From the NCBI RefSeq assembly GCF_028307215.1, contig NZ_JAQMHV010000003.1, positions 62,001 to 126,000 on the forward strand: 64,000 nt of DNA, read 5' to 3'. Of this stretch, positions 54,996 through 64,000 are shown one piece after another (the first letter of the stretch is position 1; every line of letters begins with the position of its first letter). The translations under genes and the position numbers were made by a program. Source of the DNA: Falsirhodobacter sp. 20TX0035 (lineage in GTDB: Bacteria > Pseudomonadota > Alphaproteobacteria > Rhodobacterales > Rhodobacteraceae). The notes beneath the pieces are model-generated. The model saw only the letters and a program-made list of their open reading frames with translations, did not search any database and was not told the DNA's origin.

Positions 54996-57395
54996 GTGGC
55001 AACGATCACGAGAGCCATTGTGACCCAATCCCTCAAGACCGAGATCCTTCGCCATCTGACGTTCACCATCGGCAAGGACGCGGCGAACGCCACGACCTAC
55101 GACTGGCGCATGGCCCTGTCCCACGCCATGCGCGACCGGATCATGGAGCCGTGGTTCGACGCCACCCGCCGCACCTGGGCCGAAGACCGCAAGCGCGTCT
55201 ACTACCTGTCCATGGAGTTCCTGATCGGGCGCCTGCTGGAGGACGCGACGATCAACCTTGGCCTGCACGAGGAGGCCGAGGCCGCCATGACTGCGCTGGG
55301 CCAGGACTTCCACGCCGTGGTGGAGGACGAGCCCGACGCCGCCCTTGGCAACGGCGGTCTGGGCCGTCTGGCCGCCTGCTTCATGGAATCCATGGCGACG
55401 CTGGGCTGCCCCGCCTACGGCTATGGCATCCGCTACGAACACGGGCTGTTCCGGCAAAGCTTCCGCGACGGCCAGCAGGTCGAACAGCCCGAAAACTGGC
55501 TGGACCACCCCCACCCATGGGAATTCCCGCGCCCCGAGGCGCGCTATGTCATCCCGTTCAAGGGGCAGGTGGAGGTCCGGAACGGCCGCTCCGTCTGGAC
55601 CCCGTCCGAAACCGTGCTGGCTGAGGCGCATGACACGCCGGTGATCGGCTGGCAGGGGCGCTGGGCCAACACCCTGCGCCTGTGGTCGGCCCGGCCCACG
55701 GGGGACTTCAACCTCGAACGGTTCAACAAGGGCGACTACGCCGCGGCGGCGGAGCCGGAAACGCTGGCCCGCACGTTGTCGCGCGTGCTTTATCCCGACG
55801 ACACCACCTATCAGGGCAAGGAACTGCGCCTGAAGCAGGAGTTCTTCCTGACCTCCGCCGCGCTGCAGGACATCCTGCGCCGCTTCCTTCAGGGCCATTC
55901 GGACCTGCGCGCGCTGCCCAAGCACGTCGCGATCCAGATGAACGACACACATCCCGCCATCGCAGGTCCCGAACTGATCCGCCTTCTGGTGGACGATCAC
56001 GGGATGGAGTTCCGGGAGGCGATGCAGGTCGCGCAGCAGGTGCTGGGCTACACCAACCACACCCTTCTGCCCGAGGCGCTGGAGCGGTGGGCGACCTACA
56101 CCTTCGGCAACGTGCTGCCCCGCCACATGCAGATCGTCGAACAGATCGACGGCTGGCACCTGGAGGAGCATCGCGCCCGCCCGCATTACGTGGGCATCGT
56201 GAAGCACGCCGAGGTGCGGATGGGCGAACTGGCCTTCATCGCCTCGCACAAGGTGAACGGGGTATCGGCGCTGCACACGGAACTGATCAGGAAGAACCTG
56301 TTCCCCGAACTGAACGCCCTGCATCCCGACCGCATCGTGAACCAGACCAACGGCGTCACGCCGCGCCGCTGGCTGAAGATGTGCAACCCCGCGCTGTCGG
56401 GTCTGATCACCGACACCATCGGGTCGGGCTGGGAAGCGGATCTGGACCGCCTGAGGGGGCTGGAGCCGCATGTGGAGGACGCCGCCTTCCGGCAGGCCTT
56501 CGGCACGGCCAAGCGCGACAACAAGGTGAAGCTGGCGGCCTGGCTGGAACGGACCTGCGGCGTGGACGTCGATCCCGACGCGCTGTTCGACGTGCAGGTG
56601 AAGCGCCTGCATGAATACAAGCGCCAGCTTCTAAACATCCTGGAAACCGTAGCCCGCTGGAAGGCGATCCACGACAATCCGAACGCGGGCTGGGTGCCGC
56701 GGGTCAAGATCTTCGGCGGCAAGTCCGCCCCCGGCTATGCCGTTGCGAAGGAGATCATCCACCTGATCAATGACGTGGCCACCGTCCTGAACGACGATCC
56801 GGTGACGCGCGATCTGCTGAAGGTGGTATATCCGCCGAACTACAACGTGTCCATGGCCGAACGGCTGGTGCCGGCGGCGGACCTGTCCGAACAGATCTCC
56901 ACCGCCGGGAAGGAAGCGTCGGGCACGGGCAACATGAAGTTCATGATCAACGGCGCGCCCACCATCGGCACGCTGGACGGCGCCAATGTGGAGATTTTGA
57001 AAGAAGTTGGAGACGAAAACTTCTTCCTCTTCGGACTGACCGCCGAGGAGGTGGTGAAGCGCCGCGAGGACCCGGACCACGCCCGCCACGCCATCGAATC
57101 CAGCCAAGCCCTGCAGGATGTTCTGCAAATGATCGCGGAAGGGCGCTTCTCTCCGGACCAGACGGATCGGTACCACCAGCTGGTCCATCGCATTTGGCAC
57201 CATGATTATTTTCTGGTCGCCTCGGACTTCGACTCCTACATTCAGACGCAGGGGAAGGTCGATGCGGCCTTCGCCGACCGCGACCGCTGGCTCCGGATGG
57301 CCGCGCTGAACACCGCCCGCTCGGGCTTCTTCAGTTCGGACCGGACGATCCGGGGGTACATGACCGACATCTGGGACATCGATCCCGCGATCTGA
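54996..57395 (+). CDS. glgP: Glycogen/starch/alpha-glucan phosphorylase
   Basis: Releases glucose 1-phosphate from glycogen by phosphorolysis, using PLP. In 799 residues the PLP-lysine motif is [15 protein letters not shown], with the family hallmarks [16 protein letters not shown] and [17 protein letters not shown]. The start is GTG at 54996; an in-frame GTG at 55020, with GAGAG 9 nt upstream, is equally possible. It is the first gene of glgP-B-A-X-pgm; glgB follows in 10 bp. Confidence 0.95.
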   Translation: MATITRAIVTQSLKTEILRHLTFTIGKDAANATTYDWRMALSHAMRDRIMEPWFDATRRTWAEDRKRVYYLSMEFLIGRLLEDATINLGLHEEAEAAMTALGQDFHAVVEDEPDAALGNGGLGRLAACFMESMATLGCPAYGYGIRYEHGLFRQSFRDGQQVEQPENWLDHPHPWEFPRPEARYVIPFKGQVEVRNGRSVWTPSETVLAEAHDTPVIGWQGRWANTLRLWSARPTGDFNLERFNKGDYAAAAEPETLARTLSRVLYPDDTTYQGKELRLKQEFFLTSAALQDILRRFLQGHSDLRALPKHVAIQMNDTHPAIAGPELIRLLVDDHGMEFREAMQVAQQVLGYTNHTLLPEALERWATYTFGNVLPRHMQIVEQIDGWHLEEHRARPHYVGIVKHAEVRMGELAFIASHKVNGVSALHTELIRKNLFPELNALHPDRIVNQTNGVTPRRWLKMCNPALSGLITDTIGSGWEADLDRLRGLEPHVEDAAFRQAFGTAKRDNKVKLAAWLERTCGVDVDPDALFDVQVKRLHEYKRQLLNILETVARWKAIHDNPNAGWVPRVKIFGGKSAPGYAVAKEIIHLINDVATVLNDDPVTRDLLKVVYPPNYNVSMAERLVPAADLSEQISTAGKEASGTGNMKFMINGAPTIGTLDGANVEILKEVGDENFFLFGLTAEEVVKRREDPDHARHAIESSQALQDVLQMIAEGRFSPDQTDRYHQLVHRIWHHDYFLVASDFDSYIQTQGKVDAAFADRDRWLRMAALNTARSGFFSSDRTIRGYMTDIWDIDPAI

Positions 57396-57405
57396 AGGAC
57401 GGGCT

Positions 57406-59562
57406 TTGAGCAACGAGATCCCGGTCATCGACGTGAATGACGCCATCGCCCTGTGCGAAGGGCGTCATGGCAATCCCTTTGCCTTTCTGGGCCCGCATGG
57501 CGGCCGCGTCACGGTGTGGCAGCCGGGGGCCGAGCGTGTCTGGCTGGAACCGGGGACCGAGGCGCGTCCCGTGGAAGGCTTCCCCGGGCTGTTCGTGGGC
57601 GAAAGCCCCGTACGCGATTACCGCATCCGGGCACAGGGCTTCGGATCGGAATGGGTGCAGGACGATCCCTACCGCTTCGGCCCGGTTCTGGGAGAGATCG
57701 ACGAATACCTTCTGGGCGAAGGCACGCACCGCAAGCTGTGGGATGCACTGGGCGCGCATCTCATGGTGCATGAAGGTGTGGCCGGCACGCATTTCGCGGT
57801 CTGGGCCCCTAACGCGCAACGTGTGTCGGTGGTGGGCGACTTCAACCACTGGGACGGCCGGTGCCACCCGATGCGCCTGCGCGGCGCCACCGGCGTGTGG
57901 GAGATCTTCCTGCCCGGCGTGACCGAGGGCACGTCCTACAAGTACGAGATCCGGACCGGCTGGGGCCATGTCCAGACGCAGAAGGCCGACCCCGTCGGCT
58001 TTGGCGCCGAACATCCGCCGCGCACCGCTTCGGTCGTGCGGGACCTGTCGCGGTCGAACTGGACCGACGACACCTGGATGACCACGCGGTATCAGGCGCA
58101 GAACGTCGACGCCCCCATCTCCGTCTACGAGGTGCATCTGGGCAGCTGGCGCCGCGCGCCCGGCAACCGGATGCTGTCCTATGCCGAGCTGGCGGAGCAG
58201 CTGATCGACTATGTCGAATGGATGGGCTTCACGCATATCGAGCTGATGCCCGTGTCCGAATACCCCTTCGACGGAAGCTGGGGCTATCAGCCCGTGGGCC
58301 TGTTCGCACCCACGATCCGCCACGGCACCCCCGATGAATTCCGCGCCATGATCGACGCGGCGCACCGCCGCGGCATCGGCGTCCTGCTGGACTGGGTGCC
58401 CGGGCACTTCCCCAGCGACCCGCACGGGCTGGGCCAGTTCGACGGCACGCCGCTTTATGAACATGGCGATCCGCGCGAAGGGTTCCACCACGACTGGAAC
58501 ACGCTGATCTACAACTACGGCCGGCGCGAGGTGATGAACTACCTGACCGCCAACGCACTGTACTGGCTGGAGGAGTACCATCTGGACGGGTTGCGGGTGG
58601 ATGCCGTGGCCTCCATGCTCTACCGCGACTATTCCCGCCCGGCGGGGGAATGGGTTCCGAACCACTTGGGCGGGCGCGAGAATTTCGAGGCGATCGCCAT
58701 GCTGCGCGACATGAACAGCGCAGCCTATGGCGCCAACCCCGGCATCATGACGGTGGCGGAGGAGTCGACCTCCTATCCCGGCGTGTCGCGGCCGGTGGAC
58801 CATGGCGGCCTTGGCTTCGGGTTCAAGTGGAACATGGGCTGGATGAACGACACCCTGTCCTACATCCAGAAGGACCCGATCTTCCGGAAATACGACCACC
58901 ACAAGATGACCTTCGGCCTGCACTACGCATGGTCCGAGAATTTCATCCTGCCGATCAGCCATGACGAGGTGGTGCACGGCAAGGGCAGCATGATCGAGAA
59001 GATGCCGGGGGACGGCGACCAGAAGTTCGCCAACCTGCGCGCCTATTACGCCTTCATGTGGGCGCATCCGGGCAAGAAGCTGCTGTTCATGGGCTGCGAA
59101 TTCGCGCAGGGGCGCGAATGGACGCATGAACAAAGCCTCGACTGGCATCAGGCCGACCTGCCGCCGCATCGCGGCGTGCAGCTTCTGGTGCGCGATCTGA
59201 ACGCCCTGTACCGCGGCACGCCCGCGCTGCACCGCAACGACACCCGGCCGGACGGCTTCCGCTGGCTGGAGGCGAACGATCCCGACGCGTCGGTCTTCGC
59301 CTGGACGCGCCTTGGCGCGCCGGGGGAGCCGATGATGGTCTTTGTCGTCAACTTCACGCCCGTCGACCGCGACTACCGCGTGGGCTTCCCCGCCGCCGGC
59401 CGGTGGGAGGAGGTGCTGAATACCGACTCCTCGGCCTATGGGGGGCAGGACCGCGGGAACTTCGGCGGCATCACGACCGAGCCGGAAGCGTGGCACGGGC
59501 AGGGACAGTCGGCCCGGCTTCGTCTGGCGCCCCTGACCGCCGTCATGTTCCGGCAGGCATAG
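57406..59562 (+). CDS. glgB: 1,4-alpha-glucan branching enzyme
   Basis: Creates alpha-1,6 branches in glycogen. In 718 residues, an N1/CBM48 domain ([20 protein letters not shown]) precedes a GH13 barrel with [13 protein letters not shown] (nucleophile Asp), AEESTSYP (acid/base Glu) and [14 protein letters not shown]-terminal beta domain closes the protein. The start is TTG at 57406, with AAGGA 10 nt upstream. glgA begins 26 bp after its stop; no glgC lies between. Confidence 0.95.
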   Translation: MSNEIPVIDVNDAIALCEGRHGNPFAFLGPHGGRVTVWQPGAERVWLEPGTEARPVEGFPGLFVGESPVRDYRIRAQGFGSEWVQDDPYRFGPVLGEIDEYLLGEGTHRKLWDALGAHLMVHEGVAGTHFAVWAPNAQRVSVVGDFNHWDGRCHPMRLRGATGVWEIFLPGVTEGTSYKYEIRTGWGHVQTQKADPVGFGAEHPPRTASVVRDLSRSNWTDDTWMTTRYQAQNVDAPISVYEVHLGSWRRAPGNRMLSYAELAEQLIDYVEWMGFTHIELMPVSEYPFDGSWGYQPVGLFAPTIRHGTPDEFRAMIDAAHRRGIGVLLDWVPGHFPSDPHGLGQFDGTPLYEHGDPREGFHHDWNTLIYNYGRREVMNYLTANALYWLEEYHLDGLRVDAVASMLYRDYSRPAGEWVPNHLGGRENFEAIAMLRDMNSAAYGANPGIMTVAEESTSYPGVSRPVDHGGLGFGFKWNMGWMNDTLSYIQKDPIFRKYDHHKMTFGLHYAWSENFILPISHDEVVHGKGSMIEKMPGDGDQKFANLRAYYAFMWAHPGKKLLFMGCEFAQGREWTHEQSLDWHQADLPPHRGVQLLVRDLNALYRGTPALHRNDTRPDGFRWLEANDPDASVFAWTRLGAPGEPMMVFVVNFTPVDRDYRVGFPAAGRWEEVLNTDSSAYGGQDRGNFGGITTEPEAWHGQGQSARLRLAPLTAVMFRQA

Positions 59563-59588
59563 AATTGAAAGAGGGAGGGGAGAGGCGG

Positions 59589-61022
59589 ATGGCAAAGGCG
59601 ATACGGGTTCTTTCGGTGGTGTCGGAATGCGTACCGCTTCTGAAGACTGGCGGATTGGCGGATGTGGCGGGGGCCTTGCCCCGCGCGATGGCGGTGAAGG
59701 GCGTCGCGATGCGGGTGCTCATGCCCGCCTATCGCAAGCAGCGCTGGCGGCTGGACGGCATGGACGTCCTGCTGCACGAGGAGGACCTGTTCGGCGGTCC
59801 GGGCACCGTCTATGGCGGCGTGATCGGCGGGATCGACTTCCTGCTGCTGGACGCGCCCCATCTTTATGACCGTGAAGGCGGCCCCTATGCCGGCCCGTGG
59901 GGAGAGTGGGAGGACAATCCCCAGCGGTTCGCCGCGTTGTCCTGGATCGCCGCCCGCATCGCCCGCAAGGGCCTGTCCGACGGATGGCGCCCGCAGATCC
60001 TGCATTGCCACGACTGGCAGGCGGGCTTCGCGCCGGCCTATCTGGAATGGGGCGGGCCGCGGGACGTGAAGTCCATCATCACCATCCACAACATCGCCTT
60101 CCAGGGCTGGGCCAAGGCCGAGCTTCTGACCGAACTGCGCCTGCCGCCCGAAGAATTCCACATCCATTCGCTGGAATACTACAACGGCTTGTCCAGCCTG
60201 AAGGCCGGACTGGTCACGGCGGACCGCATCACCACCGTGTCGCCCAACTATGCGATCGAACTGATGCGCCCGGAATTCGGCATGGGCCTTCAGGGCGTGC
60301 TGGCCGAACGGGCCGACATCGTCAGCGGCATCCTGAACGGCGTGGACACCACCGTCTGGGCGCCCGAGGCGGAGGAGCGCCCCTACAGCTTCGACAACCT
60401 GCGCGGCAAGATCGAGAACCGCGCCACCCTTTGCGCCGCCTTCGATCTGGAGGTGCCGGGCCCGCTGGTGATCGTGGTCAGCCGCATGACGGACCAGAAG
60501 GGCATCGACCTTCTGCCCGAGGTCCTGCCCGAGTTCATCGAGGCGGGGGGCGGTGTCGCCATCCTCGGATCAGGCGATCCGGCGCTGGAAAGCGCCATGC
60601 GGGAACTGGAGTTGCGCTATCCCGACCGGGTGGGCGTGCGCGTCGGCTATGACGAGGGGCTGAGCCACCTGATGTTTTCGGGCGGGGACGCGGTTCTGGT
60701 GCCGTCGCGGTTCGAACCCTGCGGGCTGACGCAGATGTACGGGCTGCGCTACGGCACGCTGCCAGTGGTGGCGCATGTGGGCGGTCTGGCCGACAGCGTC
60801 ATCAACGTGAACCCCGCGTCCATGATCGCGGGGGTGGCGACGGGCTTCACCTTCTCTCCCACCACGGCGGACGCGCTGTCGGGCGCGCTGCGCCGCCTTG
60901 TCCGCCTGTGGCACGAGCCGGAGGCCTGGGCCCAGGTGCAGCGCAACGCGATGCGGCATCCGGTCGGCTGGGAAGCCTCGGCCGAGGAATATGTGGAGCT
61001 GTACGCGGAACTGGTCCGGTGA
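59589..61022 (+). CDS. glgA: Glycogen synthase (ADP-glucose type)
   Basis: A GT5 enzyme extending glycogen from ADP-glucose. In 477 residues the ADP-glucose motif is KTGGLADV with K19, and the conserved HCHDWQAGF and later EPCGLTQMYGLRYGT with the catalytic glutamate are intact. The ATG at 59589 follows GGGAGGGGAGAGG. Its stop overlaps the glgX start (GTGA at 61019-61022). The supplier of ADP-glucose, GlgC, is not encoded in the window. Confidence 0.95.
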   Translation: MAKAIRVLSVVSECVPLLKTGGLADVAGALPRAMAVKGVAMRVLMPAYRKQRWRLDGMDVLLHEEDLFGGPGTVYGGVIGGIDFLLLDAPHLYDREGGPYAGPWGEWEDNPQRFAALSWIAARIARKGLSDGWRPQILHCHDWQAGFAPAYLEWGGPRDVKSIITIHNIAFQGWAKAELLTELRLPPEEFHIHSLEYYNGLSSLKAGLVTADRITTVSPNYAIELMRPEFGMGLQGVLAERADIVSGILNGVDTTVWAPEAEERPYSFDNLRGKIENRATLCAAFDLEVPGPLVIVVSRMTDQKGIDLLPEVLPEFIEAGGGVAILGSGDPALESAMRELELRYPDRVGVRVGYDEGLSHLMFSGGDAVLVPSRFEPCGLTQMYGLRYGTLPVVAHVGGLADSVINVNPASMIAGVATGFTFSPTTADALSGALRRLVRLWHEPEAWAQVQRNAMRHPVGWEASAEEYVELYAELVR

Positions 61023-62899
61023 ACCTTGGCGCGACGCTGACCGCCCATGGCGTGCGCTTTGCCGTGCATTCGGCGCATGCGGAGGCCATGGACCTGTGCC
61101 TGTTCGACCCCGAGGTCGTGGTGCCGATGGAACGGCAGGGCGACGTCTGGGTGGTGGAGGTGGCGGGCCTTGGCGCCGGCACCGAATACCTGTTCCGCGC
61201 CCATGGGCCCTGGCAGCCGGATCAGGGGCACTGGTTCAACCCCGACCGCCTGCTGCTGGACCCCTACGCGCAGGAATGGACGGGGCCGCTGCGCTGGAAC
61301 GCGCGCCTTCAGCCCGACGCCCCGGCGGCGGAGGCCGATCTTCCGCGCTGCGTCGTGACGTCGCCCCGGCCGCCGCTGTCGCGCGGGCCCCAAACCCCTT
61401 GGGACCGCACCGTTGTCTACGAGGCGCATGTGCGTGGCCTGTCCATGCAGCACGGCAAGATCCCCGAGGCGTTTCGCGGGACCTTCCTTGGCATCGCCTC
61501 AAAGCCCGTCATCAAGCATCTGTGCCGCTTGGGCGTGACGGCGGTGGAACTGCTGCCCGTTCAGGCCTTCATCGACGACCGTTTCACGCTGGAACGCGGG
61601 CTGTCGAACTATTGGGGCTACCAGCCGATCGGATATTTCCTGCCCGATCCCCGCTATGGCACGCTGGCCGAATTCCGGCACATGGTGCGCAGCCTGCACA
61701 AGGCCGGGATCGAGGTGATCCTCGACATCGTGTTCAACCACACGGGCGAGGCGGACGAGGCGGGGCCGGCGGTCATGTATCGCGGGCTCGACAATGCCAG
61801 CTATTACCGGATGGACGGCGGCGCCTATCGGAACGAGGCCGGGACGGGCAACACGCTGGACCTGACGCAGCCCGTGGTGCAGCGGCTGGTCATGGACGCG
61901 CTGCGCTTCTGGGCCGATCAGGGCGTGGACGGCTTCCGCTTCGATCTGGCGGTGACGCTGGGAAGGGGCCCGGACGGGTTCGATCCGCGGGCGGCCATCT
62001 TCGACATGATCCGCCAGGACCCCGTCCTGCGCGACCTGAAGCTGATCGCCGAACCCTGGGACGTGGCCGACTACCGCCTTGGCCAGTTCCCGCCGCCCTT
62101 TGCCGAATGGAACGACCGATTCCGCGACGACGTCCGCCGTTTCTGGCGGGGGGAGAAGGTGGCCGGGGCCGTGGCTTCGCGCCTCACCGGCTCGGCCGAG
62201 GTGTTCGACCATGGCCGGCGTCCGGCGTGGTCCTCGGTCAACTATGTCACGGCGCATGACGGGTTCACGCTGACGGATCTGGTCAGCTATGCCGAACGCC
62301 ACAACGACGCCAATGGCGAAGGCGGGCGCGACGGGGCGGGCGACAACCTTTCGGACAACATGGGCACCGAGGGGCCCGATCCCGCGCTGGACGCCGCCCG
62401 CGCCCTGCGCCGCCGCAACCTTCTGGCCACGCTGATGCTGTCGCAGGGCACCCCCATGATCCTTGCGGGGGACGAGATGGGGAACAGCCAGAACGGCAAC
62501 AACAACACCTATGCTCAGAACAACCCGACCGGTTGGACCGACTGGCGCCGCGATCCGCTGACGGACTTCGTGGCCCGCCTGTCCGCCCTGCGTCACGGGA
62601 CGGACCTGCTGCGCCAGCCTCGCTTCCTGCATGACGACGTCGTGGCTTGGTATCTTCCCGACGGGAGGGAGGCCGCGCCCGGCGACTGGGACGCGATGAC
62701 GACCCTGTGCATGGAGTTGCAGGGCGAGGACGAGGCCGTCTTCGTCGTGCTGAACCCCGGTCCGGCCGTGGCCCTGACGCTGCCCCCCGGCTGCGACTGG
62801 CAACTGGTGCTGGACACCACGCAACCTGCTTCCGATCCGCCGGAATGGGGGGTTGATGCCCCGGCCCATTCCGTGCTGGTCTTCCGCCACATCGACTAG
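61019..62899 (+). CDS. glgX: Glycogen debranching enzyme GlgX
   Basis: A GH13 isoamylase-type enzyme hydrolysing short alpha-1,6 branches. In 626 residues, an N-terminal CBM48-like domain (FAVHSAHAEAMDLCLFD) is followed by the barrel with DGFRFDLAV (nucleophile), LIAEPWD (acid/base), and NYVTAHDGFTL. The start is GTG at 61019, sharing bases with the glgA stop, so it is translationally coupled. It is slightly shorter than enterobacterial GlgX. Confidence 0.94.
   Translation: MNLGATLTAHGVRFAVHSAHAEAMDLCLFDPEVVVPMERQGDVWVVEVAGLGAGTEYLFRAHGPWQPDQGHWFNPDRLLLDPYAQEWTGPLRWNARLQPDAPAAEADLPRCVVTSPRPPLSRGPQTPWDRTVVYEAHVRGLSMQHGKIPEAFRGTFLGIASKPVIKHLCRLGVTAVELLPVQAFIDDRFTLERGLSNYWGYQPIGYFLPDPRYGTLAEFRHMVRSLHKAGIEVILDIVFNHTGEADEAGPAVMYRGLDNASYYRMDGGAYRNEAGTGNTLDLTQPVVQRLVMDALRFWADQGVDGFRFDLAVTLGRGPDGFDPRAAIFDMIRQDPVLRDLKLIAEPWDVADYRLGQFPPPFAEWNDRFRDDVRRFWRGEKVAGAVASRLTGSAEVFDHGRRPAWSSVNYVTAHDGFTLTDLVSYAERHNDANGEGGRDGAGDNLSDNMGTEGPDPALDAARALRRRNLLATLMLSQGTPMILAGDEMGNSQNGNNNTYAQNNPTGWTDWRRDPLTDFVARLSALRHGTDLLRQPRFLHDDVVAWYLPDGREAAPGDWDAMTTLCMELQGEDEAVFVVLNPGPAVALTLPPGCDWQLVLDTTQPASDPPEWGVDAPAHSVLVFRHID

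Positions 62900-64000
<1,101 letters not shown>

Overview
The window is a GC-rich stretch of chromosome from an alphaproteobacterium, most likely of the Rhodobacteraceae (Rhodobacter/Paracoccus relatives). The evidence is the codon use, the plant-type DAHP synthase, the two-domain dCTP deaminase, the sqdB-sqdD-sqdC sulfolipid order, and the smo/mtlK polyol operon and glg cluster known from Rhodobacter sphaeroides. I count 60 protein genes (lptF and pgm are cut by the window edges), two possible very short leader or upstream ORFs, and one tRNA-Pro. No insertion sequence, prophage, CRISPR array, toxin-antitoxin pair or defence gene was seen. No gap between genes exceeds about 300 bases.

Layout. 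1-8.6 kb: lptF, then pepA-holC-GNAT, a membrane aspartic protease, an ABC-F ATPase, aroG, a DUF4177 gene and a HisC-type aminotransferase. 8.6-20 kb: valS, a type III ornithine/lysine decarboxylase behind a structured 290-base leader, argS, then SPOR protein-nagZ-scpA-scpB-small protein, dcd and tRNA-Pro. 20-31 kb: a reverse-strand block yceD-rpmF-plsX-fabH-ihfA-merR, then bamE, msrB, an OlsB-type acyltransferase, trmFO-gluQ, an AI-2E transporter and gyrA. 31-45 kb: arginase, ccmF-ccmH, ilvB-ilvN with an attenuator, a PAS protein, gmk, a gamma carbonic anhydrase, a PhoR-type kinase, a nucleoside hydrolase homologue, mazG and an M20 amidohydrolase. 44-54 kb: sqdBDC, then the reverse-strand smoC-smoE-smoF-smoG-smoK-mtlK polyol locus. 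54-64 kb: an M19 dipeptidase and the glycogen cluster glgP-glgB-glgA-glgX-pgm without glgC.

How the genes work together. Several blocks are coherent: lipid synthesis (plsX, fabH), sulfolipid headgroup synthesis (sqdBDC), polyol uptake and oxidation (smo/mtlK), glycogen turnover (glg/pgm), branched-chain amino acid synthesis (ilvBN) and cytochrome c maturation (ccmFH). Two features tie to membrane remodelling under phosphate limitation in relatives: sulfolipid (sqd) and ornithine lipid (olsB). A phoR-type kinase is also present, though not beside pst genes.

This is mostly core genome and I found no wholly new multi-gene system. The most unusual signals are: all ten convergent gene pairs overlap at their 3' ends, five of them by exactly 4 bp of shared stop codons; a complete-looking ilvBN attenuator with a 15-residue leader peptide; a nucleoside hydrolase homologue that has lost two calcium-ligand aspartates; mutually exclusive helices in the decarboxylase leader; and a five-ATG upstream ORF coupled to smoC.
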